Positions 23,891 to 32,588 of a stretch of 64,000 nucleotides of DNA are shown in pieces. Within the stretch, counting starts at the first letter, position 1. Each line of letters starts with the position of its first letter. This DNA is from Rhodothermales bacterium (lineage in GTDB: Bacteria > Bacteroidota > Rhodothermia > Rhodothermales > Bin80): positions 1-64,000 of the forward strand of contig JANQES010000041.1 of NCBI GenBank assembly GCA_028278205.1, in the 5' to 3' direction. The translations under genes were made by a program, and so were the position numbers. The notes beneath the pieces are model-generated. The model was given only the letters and a program-made list of their open reading frames with translations, made no database searches and was not told the origin of the DNA.

Positions 23891-26152
23891 ATGAAGCGTA
23901 GCCTGGTACACGCTGAACAACAAGAGCCTGCGCCGTCTGCCTCGACGCGTTTTTTTCGCAGGATGGTTTACGCAAAGGAATATGTGATCATCGCGGGGCT
24001 GTTCGTCGTGGTGGTGGCCGGGCTGGCGTTGGTGACCTACGGGGGGGTGGAGGTGCTCTCGTCGGTGCGGGCTTATACCAACGCCGAGGCGCTCTATTCG
24101 AAAGCCCAGAAAGACGCCGTCTATTATCTGCATCATTATGCCATCTCCGAACAAGAAGCCTATTTCGAGAGATATGAGGCGGCTATCGCCGTGCCGCTGG
24201 GCTACCGGCAGGCCCGCGCCGAACTAGACAAGCCCAACCCCGATCCGGAGATCATCCGGCAAGGCATGATTCAGGGACGCATCAACCCCGACGACGCCGA
24301 CGGGCCGATCTGGTTGTTTAGCCTGCTGCGCCGCGTCGGCCCGGCCACGCAGACCATTCGTATCTGGGGCGAGGCCGATCTGCTGGTGGCCCAACTCCAG
24401 AACGTCGCCGGCCTGATCCGCCAGGAAGTTCGTTCCGGTGAACCCGATGCGCAGCGGGTGGCGGCGCTCTTGCAGGAAGTCGAACGCATCAACGTCAACC
24501 TGACCACGCTCGAAGACGCCTTTTCGAACACGCTCGGCGTGGCGGCCCGGCAGGTGCGGCGCGTCGTGTTACTTTGCGTGCTGGTGGCGGCGTTGCTGCT
24601 GCTGGGGCTGGGGCTGATTCCGTCGTGGCGGTTGTTCAAACGGGTTAAAGATTCCGAAGAAAAATTCCGCCGCCTCTTCGAACAATCGCGCGACTCGATT
24701 GTGGTCGTCACGCTCGACGGGCAGGTGGCCTACGCCAACCCGGCAGCCTACGAACTCTTCGGCTATCCCGCATCGGCTTACACCGAAGGGCGCCGGCCTG
24801 AGCTTCCGCTGAAAGACTACTTCGTCAGCGACTCCGAGCACCGCGAAGTGCGCCAGGCCCTCAGGCGCGACGGCTTCATCCGCAACTTCGAACTCCAACT
24901 GTGCCGCACCGACGGCAGCGTCTTCGACGCACTCGCAACGGCGATGCTCATCCGAGACCGGCAGGGTCGCCCCGTCAGTTTCGAATGCATCCTGCGCGAC
25001 GTCAGCGAGCGCAAGCGCACCGAACGGCGGATGCGCCTCTTAGAACGCGCCGTCGAAGCCAGCGGCAACGTCATCCTCATCAGCGACGCCACCCGGCCCG
25101 ACTTCCCGGTCGTCTACGTCAACCCGGCCTTCGAACGCATCACCGGCTATACCACCGACGAGGCCATCGGGCGCAACGGCTTCTTCGTGCTCAGCGCCGA
25201 CGAAGGCGAGGCCGAGCAACAACTCGGCCTGCTCCAACGCGCGCTCGAAGACGGCGACGAAAGCCGCGTCGTCTTGCGCAACTATCGCAAAGACGGCACA
25301 CTGCTCTGGAATGAAGTCCGCTTTGCGCCCGTCTACGACGCCGGCGGCTCGCTCATCAACTACGTCGGCATCCAGACCGATATCACCGAAGGCAAAGAGG
25401 CGCAGGATACGCTGAAGAAGGCGCTTCAGAAAGAGAAAGAACTCAGCGAACTCCAGGCGCGCTTCGTCTCGATGGCCTCGCACGAATTCCGCACGCCGCT
25501 GGCAACGATCCTGTCATCGGCGGAACTCGTCGAACGGTTCCGTCATCAATGGGACGACGACCGCACGCTCAAGCACCTGCGCCGCATCCAGACCAGCGTC
25601 CAGGCGCTGACCAACCTGCTCGAAAACGTGCTGCTGGTGGGCAAGGTCGAAGCCGGGCGGCTGCTCTTCCAGATTCGGGAGATGGAACTGGGCACCTTCT
25701 GCCGCGAACTCATCGAAGAAGTCTGGGCCGGCCACGGCGGCGGGCGGCGCATCGAAGTCAACGTCCCGCCGCATCCGGTGCAGGCCCAGGCCGACCCTGA
25801 TCTGTTGCGCTATCTGTTGAGCAACCTGCTGACCAACGCCGCCAAATATTCGCCGCCCGACGGCGTGGTTCGCTTTACGCTGGAGCAGCGCGCCGGGCGG
25901 GCCTTCTTCCGCGTCCGCGACGAAGGCATCGGGATTCCAGAAGAGGATCTTCGTAACATCGCCAAGCCGTTTCACCGGGGGCGCAACGCCGAGACCATTC
26001 CGGGCACGGGCCTCGGCCTGTCGATTGCGCACCGCGCCGTCGAACTCCACGGGGGCGTCTTGACGATAGACAGTAAAGAAGGCCAGGGCACGCTCGTGGC
26101 CGTCGCCATCCCCCTGCGGCCTCAGAAAAACCCTGCGGCGGCGCCCGCCTGA
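23891..26152 (+). CDS. Membrane sensor histidine kinase with two PAS domains
   Basis: 753 residues: two membrane helices (about 32-50 and 225-243) around an extracytoplasmic helical sensor of about 175 residues, PAS1 (about 260-370), PAS2 (about 385-500), a coiled coil, HisKA with phospho-acceptor H531 (SMASHEFRTPL) and HATPase_c with N, G1 (DEGIGIP) and G2 (GTGLGLSIAH) boxes. PAS2 looks LOV-derived: VVYVNPAFERITGYTTDEA, then GRNG at 427-430 and NYRKDGTLLWNE. However, the photoactive cysteine of GRNCRFLQ is glycine here, so flavin photochemistry is not expected. The start at 23891 (MKRSLVHAEQ) is more plausible than the ATG 7 codons upstream. It forms an operon with the next gene, 4 bp downstream. 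Confidence 0.9.
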   Translation: MKRSLVHAEQQEPAPSASTRFFRRMVYAKEYVIIAGLFVVVVAGLALVTYGGVEVLSSVRAYTNAEALYSKAQKDAVYYLHHYAISEQEAYFERYEAAIAVPLGYRQARAELDKPNPDPEIIRQGMIQGRINPDDADGPIWLFSLLRRVGPATQTIRIWGEADLLVAQLQNVAGLIRQEVRSGEPDAQRVAALLQEVERINVNLTTLEDAFSNTLGVAARQVRRVVLLCVLVAALLLLGLGLIPSWRLFKRVKDSEEKFRRLFEQSRDSIVVVTLDGQVAYANPAAYELFGYPASAYTEGRRPELPLKDYFVSDSEHREVRQALRRDGFIRNFELQLCRTDGSVFDALATAMLIRDRQGRPVSFECILRDVSERKRTERRMRLLERAVEASGNVILISDATRPDFPVVYVNPAFERITGYTTDEAIGRNGFFVLSADEGEAEQQLGLLQRALEDGDESRVVLRNYRKDGTLLWNEVRFAPVYDAGGSLINYVGIQTDITEGKEAQDTLKKALQKEKELSELQARFVSMASHEFRTPLATILSSAELVERFRHQWDDDRTLKHLRRIQTSVQALTNLLENVLLVGKVEAGRLLFQIREMELGTFCRELIEEVWAGHGGGRRIEVNVPPHPVQAQADPDLLRYLLSNLLTNAAKYSPPDGVVRFTLEQRAGRAFFRVRDEGIGIPEEDLRNIAKPFHRGRNAETIPGTGLGLSIAHRAVELHGGVLTIDSKEGQGTLVAVAIPLRPQKNPAAAPA

Positions 26153-26156
26153 GCTT

Positions 26157-27251
26157 ATGCATACCATCCTCGTCATTGAAGACGATCCCGACGTCCGCGA
26201 TAATATTCAGGATTTGTTGACGGGCGAAGACTATCTCGTCGTGCCGGCTTCCGGCGGGCGAGAGGGGCTCAAAGAAGCCCACCTGCGCCAACCCGACCTG
26301 ATCATCTGCGATGTGATGATGCCCGACGTAGACGGCTATGATGTGCTACGCGAGCTGCGCATGAAGCCCGACACGATGACCATCCCCTTCATGTTCGTCA
26401 CGGCCAAAGCCAGCCGCGAAGATCAACGCGCCGGCATGGACCTCGGCGCCGACGACTACCTCGTCAAGCCGTTTACCGCCGAGGAACTGCTCAAGGCCGT
26501 CCGCACCCGCCTCGAACGCCGCGACGCACATACGCTCTGGTATCAGGAACGGATCGAAAAGCTGCGCAGCAACCTCTCGCGCACCCTGCCGCACGAACTG
26601 CGCACGCCGCTCTCGTGCATCCTGGGCTATTCGGAATTTCTGCTGGAGATCTACGATACCGTCGAGCCGGACGAGTTGCGCGGGATGCTCACGGAAATCC
26701 GCGCTTCGGGCAAACGCCTGGAGCAACTCGTCGAAAACTATTACCTCTACGCCCAGCTCGAAATCTCGTCCACCGACCCGGTCTGGCGTTCGTCGATGCT
26801 AATTCAGGGCCTGAGCCATCCCGGCCAGGTGGTGACCACGGCGGCCCAGGTCGTAGCCGAGAACCACGGGCGCACCGCTGATCTGCAACTGAACATGGCC
26901 GACGGCAGTGCCCGCATGCAAGACATCTACCTCGGCAAAGTCGTCGAAGCGCTGGTCGATAACGCGTTCAAATTTTCCGACGCCGGCACGCCGGTGCTGG
27001 TGGAGGGCCTCCGCGAAAAGGATTTTTACGTGATCGCGATAACCGACCAGGGGCGCGGCATGGACGACGATCAACTCCAGCAACTCGGCGCTTTTGTGCA
27101 ATTCGAGCGCGACCAGTATGAACAGCAGGGCCTGGGCCTGGGCCTGAGCATCGCCCGCCGCCTGACTGAACTCCACCAAGGCGCCCTCCGCGTAGAAAGC
27201 ATCCCCGGCGAAGGCTCGACGGTTTGGGTCTGGCTGCCGCTGGCGGACTGA
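26157..27251 (+). CDS. Response regulator-first hybrid kinase (REC-HisKA-HATPase)
   Basis: 364 residues with an N-terminal receiver (phospho-acceptor D52 in IICDVMMPDVDG, K104 in LVKPF), then HisKA with H146 (LPHELRTPLS) and HATPase_c (DQGRGMDDD, GLGLGLSIARR). There is no DNA-binding domain, so the output is further phosphotransfer or protein contact. Four bases separate it from the upstream membrane kinase, so the pair probably forms a relay: kinase to REC, which gates the second kinase. The next partner is not in the window. Confidence 0.9.
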   Translation: MHTILVIEDDPDVRDNIQDLLTGEDYLVVPASGGREGLKEAHLRQPDLIICDVMMPDVDGYDVLRELRMKPDTMTIPFMFVTAKASREDQRAGMDLGADDYLVKPFTAEELLKAVRTRLERRDAHTLWYQERIEKLRSNLSRTLPHELRTPLSCILGYSEFLLEIYDTVEPDELRGMLTEIRASGKRLEQLVENYYLYAQLEISSTDPVWRSSMLIQGLSHPGQVVTTAAQVVAENHGRTADLQLNMADGSARMQDIYLGKVVEALVDNAFKFSDAGTPVLVEGLREKDFYVIAITDQGRGMDDDQLQQLGAFVQFERDQYEQQGLGLGLSIARRLTELHQGALRVESIPGEGSTVWVWLPLAD

Positions 27252-27254
27252 GTT

Positions 27255-27407
27255 GAGAAAGGGAGAGTGGGGGAGAGGGAGAAAGGGGGATGTTTAGAAA
27301 AAAGTGATTGCGGGATCGCAACGTCTTTCAGGAACAGCCGACCTCTTTCAATTCTATTTTCCTGGTATTCATCGTCATTCTCCCTCTCACCCTTTCCCCC
27401 TCTCACA
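27255..27407. repeat. Inverted heptamer-like purine/pyrimidine arrays (GGGAGAG family)
   Basis: Purine-rich array 27255-27293 and complementary CTCCCTCTC-type array 27380-27407 lie between convergent genes. The right arm overlaps the last codons of the hemolysin-III gene. A related pair is at 30562-30656. Confidence 0.65.
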
Positions 27408-28050
27408 AATAAAGCGCCAGCGCCAGGTAATGGCAGAGGCTGCCGCCGAGGACGAAGACGTGCCAGATGGCATGGTTGTACGGCAGCCGTTCCCACGCGT
27501 AAAACACGACGCCGCCCGTGTAGAGCAAGCCGCCGGCAGCCATCCACGCGATGCAGCCCAGCGGCGCGGCGGCCAGCAGCGGCTTCGCCACGACGATGGC
27601 CAGCCAGCCCATGACGATGTAGATAATCGTAGAGACCACGCCGAAGCGGCCTGTGAAGAAAAGTTTGAACACGATGCCTACCAGCGCGATGCCCCATTCC
27701 AGGCACAGCAACGTCCAAGCCCAGCCGCCGTCGAAGTAGAGCAGCGCAAACGGCGTGTAGGTGCCGGCGATGAGCAAATAAATGGCGCTGTGATCGACGA
27801 TGCGGAAGATGCGCTTGAGGTCGGGCTTTTGAAAAATGTGATAGAGCGTCGAGGCCGCGTACATGAAGACGAGGGTGCCGCCGAAGATGCTGCATCCTAC
27901 CATCAGGCTGATCTCGCCGCGCGCGACGGCCATCACAATGAGGATGGGCAATCCGATGATACTCAGCACAGCGCCGATGCCGTGTGTGATGCTATTGGCC
28001 CACTCTTCCGCCCGCGTCGGCGCCGGTATGTTTAAAGTGGTCGATTTCAT
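27403..28050 (-). CDS. Hemolysin III / PAQR-family membrane protein
   Basis: 215-residue, seven-helix integral membrane protein of the HlyIII/YqfA (PAQR) family. Conserved metal-site positions are visible: ANSITHGIGA near the N-terminus, STLYHIF followed by IFRIVDHSAIYLLIAGTYTPF, and the C-terminal AIWHVFVLGGSLCHYLA with paired histidines. These enzymes are believed to be zinc-dependent hydrolases of membrane lipids. The start at 28050 (MKSTTLNIPAP) has an AGGAAG ribosome site about 6 bp upstream. It is convergent with the kinase operon. The 28051-28285 gap contains a T-run and a short ATTTGCC direct-repeat array, no gene. Confidence 0.9.
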   Translation of the reverse strand: MKSTTLNIPAPTRAEEWANSITHGIGAVLSIIGLPILIVMAVARGEISLMVGCSIFGGTLVFMYAASTLYHIFQKPDLKRIFRIVDHSAIYLLIAGTYTPFALLYFDGGWAWTLLCLEWGIALVGIVFKLFFTGRFGVVSTIIYIVMGWLAIVVAKPLLAAAPLGCIAWMAAGGLLYTGGVVFYAWERLPYNHAIWHVFVLGGSLCHYLALALYL

Positions 28051-28285
28051 GGGTACTTCCTTTCTAGTAAACGGATGCCTGTTCGGGGTCAACCGAAAAA
28101 ATGGGCTGCCCTCTACTTATAAAGCGTAAAACGCGCGCCGAACCACTCAACATTACACCCATTTTTTTGGTTCAAGCTCGAAGGAGTGCGTTGTCTTCTA
28201 TTCTCTACTATCATTACGACATATAGTTTAATAAAAAAATAAACACTTCCAATTTGCCTCATTTGCCCATTTGCCTCATTTGCCC

Positions 28286-29077
28286 TCACGTCACTTTTGC
28301 CTTGCGCAGGATGCGGTTGAGCAGGCCGGGCCAGAAACGCTTGAGATACACCGCTGCCGTCTCCTGGCCGCCGATATAAACTTCGGCCTTCCCGCGTTCG
28401 AGGGCGCGGAGGATTTTGGCGGCGCAGCGTTCCGGCGCCAGGCCGTTTCGCTGGCCGTCGTCCATGATGCCGTAAGCCGAGCCGTCGGCTTTGAGGGCGT
28501 TGCGTGAGACGTCGGTGCGGACGTAGCCGGGGCAGATCAGCGTCACGCGCAGGCCGGCGTCGTGTATCTCGGCCCGGAGCGAATCGAAGAAGCCGTGCAG
28601 CGCATGTTTCGACGCCGCATAGGCCGACCGCTTCGGCGAGCCGAACTTGCCGACGAGGCTGCTCACCACCGCGATGTGCCCCGCCCCGCGCTCAAGCATC
28701 GACGGCAGCACGGCCTTGGTCAGGGCAATCGTGCCGAAGAAGTTGACTTCCATGATGCGCCGGTCTACGGCGAGGTCGGTCTCGGCGGCCTGTCCGCGCT
28801 GGCTGATGCCGCCGTTGTTGATGAGCACGTCGATAGCGCCGCTGTGCGCCAGGGCCTGCGGCACCGCCGCCGCTATCGAGGCCGGGTCGGCCAGGTCGAG
28901 CGGGAGGATGAGGTGGCGCTCCGGGTTGGCGCAGGCGGCCTGCACCGCGCGCAGCTTCTCCACGCGCCGCGCCGAAAGAATCAGCCGCGCTCCCTGCGCC
29001 GCCAACGCATACGCCACTGCTTCGCCAATGCCCGACGACGCCCCGGTGAGCCAGACCGTTTTGCCTTCAAAAAACAT
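28286..29077 (-). CDS. Short-chain dehydrogenase/reductase
   Basis: Classical SDR of 263 residues with the cofactor site TGASSGIG (11-18), NNGG, S140, and YAASK (Y153, K157), so the full Ser-Tyr-Lys triad is present. The SARRVEKL after strand 2 favours NADP(H). The C-terminal extension (AAKILRALERGKAEVYIGG) resembles DHRS7-like/YqjQ-type members that act on lipid-like ketones. Substrate unknown. It is preceded by a hairpin 12 bp from its start and by the terminator of the upstream gene, so it probably has its own promoter. Confidence 0.88.
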   Translation of the reverse strand: MFFEGKTVWLTGASSGIGEAVAYALAAQGARLILSARRVEKLRAVQAACANPERHLILPLDLADPASIAAAVPQALAHSGAIDVLINNGGISQRGQAAETDLAVDRRIMEVNFFGTIALTKAVLPSMLERGAGHIAVVSSLVGKFGSPKRSAYAASKHALHGFFDSLRAEIHDAGLRVTLICPGYVRTDVSRNALKADGSAYGIMDDGQRNGLAPERCAAKILRALERGKAEVYIGGQETAAVYLKRFWPGLLNRILRKAKVT

Positions 29078-29088
29078 CGCGGTTCGGA

Positions 29089-29117
29089 TTTTAAATTTTG
29101 GATTCCAAAATTTAAAA
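29089..29117. promoter_or_regulatory. AT-rich hairpin just upstream of the SDR start
   Basis: Stem TTTTAAATTTTGG (29089-29101) with its complement (29105-29117), 12 bp from the SDR ATG on the minus strand. It may occlude translation initiation. Confidence 0.5.
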
Positions 29118-29125
29118 AAATAAAG

Positions 29126-29162
29126 AAAAGGGTCCGCCGCGCCATCGCCGGCAGACCCCTTT
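29126..29162 (-). terminator. Intrinsic terminator of the DUF4097-like gene
   Basis: On the minus strand, GGGTCTGCCG pairs with CGGCGGACCC (one mismatch; plus-strand 29130-29139 / 29149-29158), followed by TTTTCTTTATTTTTTT. Confidence 0.8.
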
Positions 29163-29262
29163 CCGGTTGGGGGGGCGTTCGTTCGTCATCCGGCGATCCG
29201 TGTTGAGGGGAGCGCCGGGCGCGCCGACACAGACCACGAACCGCGGACGACGAACAACGAGC

Positions 29263-30348
29263 TTATTTCTTGAGGATCTTGACGCTGCCGCCGGAGCTAC
29301 GCAGGGTCACCAGCGGGCCGCCGCCGTTGATCTTGCCTTGCAGGTGCGTCTTGGAAAGCTCGCCCTCAACCTCGACGTCGAGTTCGGTCCGGACGCGCCC
29401 GCCCGAGGCTTTGGCGTCGAGGTCGATGCTGGCGCTTTCGGTCAGCTTCAGCGTGACGGTGCCGCCGGAGGTCTGGAGCGTCATCGGGCCGTTGGGCGCT
29501 TGCTCCAACTCGGCGGTCACGCTGCCGCCGGAGGTCTTGGCGTTGGCGTTGCCGTAGATCTCTTTGAGCCGGATGCTGCCGCCCGAGGTCTTCGCCTGGA
29601 CGTCGCCTTTGGCGTTCTCGATGGTGATCGAACCGCCGGAGGTGTGGCTATCGACCGGGCCGGCGATGGCGCGCGCGGTGATCGAGCCGCCGGAGGTTTT
29701 CAACTGGGCAGGCCCGCCGAGATCTTCCGCCGTGATCGAACCGCCCGAAGTTTTGGCCACGACCGGCCCGTCGATGTCGACGGATTTGACGGAGCCGCCA
29801 GAGGTGCGCAGTTCGGCTTCGCCTTCGAAGTGGGCAGCCATGATGCTGCCGCCGGAGGTCTTGACCTTGACGTCGAACTCGCGCGGGACGGTGACTTTGT
29901 ATTCGACGTGGAGGCGTCTGCGGCGTCTGCGTTCAGACTCGTAGTCGCCTTCAACACTGACGCCGTCGGAGTCCTGGTCGAAATCGACCTCGAAGTTATC
30001 GAAGAGTTCTTCGGCATCGCGTTCGTTGACGTCGTTGGCGCCTTTGATGATCGTCACGGTGACCTCATTGCCGCCTTCGCCGAGGACGTTTACCTTGCCG
30101 AAGTCGGTGTCGAGCCAGAGCGTCTGGCCGGAGCGGACCTTAAAGGTCTTTTCGATGACCTGGATGTAGTCGAAGTCGCCGTCGTGCGAGCGGGTGGCGA
30201 CTTCGTGAGCTTCGGCGTGTTCATGCTCGTGTACGGCATGTTCTTCGTGGACGTAGCCGTCGTTGCTCAGAGGGCCGGCCAGGGCGAAGGTGAGCAGGCC
30301 AATCAAGACCACGAGCGCTCCCAGAATCATGCGTCGGTCGCTAAACAT
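29263..30348 (-). CDS. DUF4097-like secreted protein with TSGGS beta-helix repeats
   Basis: 361 residues. An N-terminal hydrophobic segment (MILGALVVLIGLLTFALAG) is followed by a His/Glu-rich patch (VHEEHAVHEHEHAEAHE), then a linker, an arginine run (RRRRRR) and a regular beta-helical part in which K/R-TSGGS-I/V recurs about every 19-21 residues, nine to ten times. This is the pattern of DUF4097/DUF4098 'putative adhesin' domains, whose function is not settled; many lie near envelope-stress regulators. Each repeat corresponds to an imperfect 60-bp DNA repeat, GCCGCCGGAGGT-like on the plus strand. Start at 30348 (MFSDRRMILG); the long upstream open frame is repeat-rich and unlikely to be coding. 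Confidence 0.83.
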   Translation of the reverse strand: MFSDRRMILGALVVLIGLLTFALAGPLSNDGYVHEEHAVHEHEHAEAHEVATRSHDGDFDYIQVIEKTFKVRSGQTLWLDTDFGKVNVLGEGGNEVTVTIIKGANDVNERDAEELFDNFEVDFDQDSDGVSVEGDYESERRRRRRLHVEYKVTVPREFDVKVKTSGGSIMAAHFEGEAELRTSGGSVKSVDIDGPVVAKTSGGSITAEDLGGPAQLKTSGGSITARAIAGPVDSHTSGGSITIENAKGDVQAKTSGGSIRLKEIYGNANAKTSGGSVTAELEQAPNGPMTLQTSGGTVTLKLTESASIDLDAKASGGRVRTELDVEVEGELSKTHLQGKINGGGPLVTLRSSGGSVKILKK

Positions 30349-30704
30349 CGTTCTTTTCCAGTGTGGGTGACGGAATTGGGATGAGGCACAGCGCGCCGAG
30401 AAAGAACTGCCGGGGCACGCTTGACTTTCTGTTTCGACGTAAGCACCCCCCGATAAGTTACGCTCCGAGCCCGCCGCTGATATGAAGAATGAGCGAGGGG
30501 GCTTATTTTTTACCCCGGCGTGGGGTTTATTCCTCAGTCGCCGTGCTGCTCTCAGCGATATTGAAAGGGGGAAAGGGAGGATCGGAACGGCGAGTAGCCA
30601 TTGGCTATTCCCTATTCGCTCTTGAAATCTCCCTCTCGCCCTCTCTCCCTCACCCGCCCGGTTAGTGAAAGGCAGACGCGTAAATCCAATCATCCAGAGA
30701 CGAC
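30349..30704. repeat. Divergent gap with purine/pyrimidine inverted arrays
   Basis: The GGGAAAGG-type array near 30562-30585 is mirrored by CTCCCTCTCGCC units at 30628-30656, same family as 27255-27407. No supported gene. Promoters for the two divergent genes should lie here. Confidence 0.5.
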
Positions 30705-31142
30705 ATGAAACACCCTGCAATCATCCTCCTCAGCCTGACGTTCCTGGCGGCATGCAGCGCCACGCCCTTCACGCAAAAGAGCAACGACGAAAAAGTGCAG
30801 GATCGGATTGAAGCCCTCTTTGCCGCCTGCCAGGGGCAAGACCACGCCACCGCTGCCGCCGCCATCGTCTACCGGGGCAACGACCAGGCCCGCCGCTGGA
30901 AAGCCGTCACCAACTACGACGACCCCGACGAAAAACAGTACGTCGATGAGGTTTGCCGCGAGATCCGCGACTTGCTCGCCAACAGCGACTCGTACGACTG
31001 GGGCGAATACCTGGAAGAGACGGAGTCTGAGGGGACGTGGCACATGCAGGCCGTCCAGTTCGTCAAAAACCTCCAACGCCAGGAACGCCACTTTGCCTTT
31101 CTGATGATCGGCGATGTGTTTGCCCTGGGCGATATCGATTGA
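30705..31142 (+). CDS. Uncharacterised lipoprotein
   Basis: 145 residues with a type II signal peptide, MKHPAIILLSLTFLAAC, lipobox LAAC with Cys17. The mature part is acidic and helical, with two further cysteines (in FAACQG and EVCREI) that could pair. No family recognised. It ends 52 bp before the start of the PHP-domain lipoprotein, same strand, so the two probably share a transcript. Confidence 0.75.
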   Translation: MKHPAIILLSLTFLAACSATPFTQKSNDEKVQDRIEALFAACQGQDHATAAAAIVYRGNDQARRWKAVTNYDDPDEKQYVDEVCREIRDLLANSDSYDWGEYLEETESEGTWHMQAVQFVKNLQRQERHFAFLMIGDVFALGDID

Positions 31143-31194
31143 GAACTTGGCTGAGAATGGAACTTCGTTTTGCACCCCAAACGCTGCCGATAAA

Positions 31195-32457
31195 ATGAAA
31201 TACCAACTCCTTTTACTCATCCTCATCGCCGGTTGCGCGGCGCCCTCGCCGGAGACGGCTTCGGCGCCGTGGTGGAAGGGCAACCTCCACACGCATTCGT
31301 ATTGGAGCGACGGCGACGACTATCCGGAGATGATCATGGACTGGTACAAAACGCGCGGCTACCACTTCATGGCCCTCTCAGACCACAACATCCTGGCCGA
31401 GGGCGACACGTTGATCAACCCGGCAAACAAATCCAGCGGACGCGTGGCGTTTCAAAAGTATCAGGCGCGTTTCGGCGAGGAGGTGGTGTGGAAGGTGGAA
31501 GGCGCCGACACGCTCGTCCGGCTCAAGACGCTCGACGAATACCGCCCGATGTTCGAGGAAGAAGGGTCGTTTCTGATCATCCAGGCTGAGGAAATCACCG
31601 ACCGGTTCGGGCTGAAGCCCATCCATGTCAACGCTACCAACATTCAAGAATTGATCGAGCCGCAGGGGGGCAGCAGCGTGCGCGAGGTGATGCAGAACAA
31701 TGTTGATGCCGTGCTCGAACAGCGCGAGCGGACGGGGCAGCCGATGTTTCCGCACATCAACCATCCCAATTTCGGCTGGGCCGTCACGGCGGAAGACCTC
31801 ATCGCCTTGCGCGGCGAGCGGTTCTTCGAAGTCTACAACGGCCATCCGCTGGTCCACAACGAAGGCGACTCGCTGCGTCCGAGCATCGAGCGGATGTGGG
31901 ATATCATCCTGGCTGAACGCCTGGCACACGGCGAAGAAGTGATGTACGGCGTCGCCGTCGACGACGCACACAACTACCACGAGATGACCTCCAATAATTC
32001 GAACCCCGGACGGGGTTGGGTGATGGTCCGCGCCGCGACACTGACGCCCGAAGCCCTCATCGCCGCTATGGAGGCAGGCGATTTCTACGGCTCCTCCGGC
32101 GTGACGCTGACCAGCATCCGCCACGACGAATCGACGCTGAGCCTGGAGATCGAGCCGGAGGCGGGCGTCACCTACGTCACCCAGTTCATCGGCACGCGGC
32201 AGGGCTACGACACAAGCAGCGAGTCCTTCGCCTTGGCCGTCGACAACGTCGTTGTGGTCACCCGCCGCTACAGCGACGACATCGGCACGGTGCTGGCCGA
32301 GGTCGAAGGCCTCACGCCGACCTACACGTTCACCGGCGATGAACTCTACGTCCGCGCCCGCGTCGTCTCGTCCCGGCTCAAAGAAAATCCCTACCACGAA
32401 GGCGAATTCGAGACCGCGTGGACGCAGCCGGTTCTGATTTTGGATTTTGGATTTTAG
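31195..32457 (+). CDS. PHP-domain phosphoesterase lipoprotein
   Basis: 420 residues. Lipoprotein signal MKYQLLLLILIAGC, then a PHP-type metal-dependent phosphoesterase fold: NLHTHSYWSDGDDYPEMIMDWYK, YHFMALSDHN, the QAEEITDRF glutamate, HVNATN, HINHPNFGWA, and a C-terminal beta-sandwich region. Exported PHP proteins may act on periplasmic phosphate esters; substrate unknown. The start at 31195 gives an ideal signal peptide; the open frame extends 27 codons further upstream. The last residues (ILDFGF) and TAG stop are encoded by the heptamer array at 32437, so the native tail was likely replaced. Confidence 0.85.
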   Translation: MKYQLLLLILIAGCAAPSPETASAPWWKGNLHTHSYWSDGDDYPEMIMDWYKTRGYHFMALSDHNILAEGDTLINPANKSSGRVAFQKYQARFGEEVVWKVEGADTLVRLKTLDEYRPMFEEEGSFLIIQAEEITDRFGLKPIHVNATNIQELIEPQGGSSVREVMQNNVDAVLEQRERTGQPMFPHINHPNFGWAVTAEDLIALRGERFFEVYNGHPLVHNEGDSLRPSIERMWDIILAERLAHGEEVMYGVAVDDAHNYHEMTSNNSNPGRGWVMVRAATLTPEALIAAMEAGDFYGSSGVTLTSIRHDESTLSLEIEPEAGVTYVTQFIGTRQGYDTSSESFALAVDNVVVVTRRYSDDIGTVLAEVEGLTPTYTFTGDELYVRARVVSSRLKENPYHEGEFETAWTQPVLILDFGF

Positions 32458-32588
32458 ATTTTGGATTGGTCTTTTTGAGCACCGTCACCTCAACCGAAAA
32501 AGCTGCAATGGATCCAACCGTCGCGGCTTTTTCGATTGTTAATTGGGGATCGGAAATTTCCCAATCCAAAATCTAAAATCCAAAATTC
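32437..32588. terminator. Bidirectional terminator element flanked by inverted ATTTTGG heptamers
   Basis: Heptamers 32437-32468 and 32562-32588 enclose an imperfect hairpin (CGAAAAAGCTGC ... GTCGCGGCTTTTTCG). It occupies the whole gap between the PHP gene and the PurU-like gene and abuts both stop codons. Confidence 0.86.

Noticed and set aside
29290..29860. CRISPR-like periodic 60-bp repeat
   Set aside because: The period reflects the TSGGS protein repeat; the frame is intact and the 'spacers' code for beta strands.
30349..30720. 124-codon N-terminal extension of the DUF4097-like protein
   Set aside because: It reads through purine/pyrimidine repeats and lacks a signal; the hydrophobic N-terminus starts at 30348.
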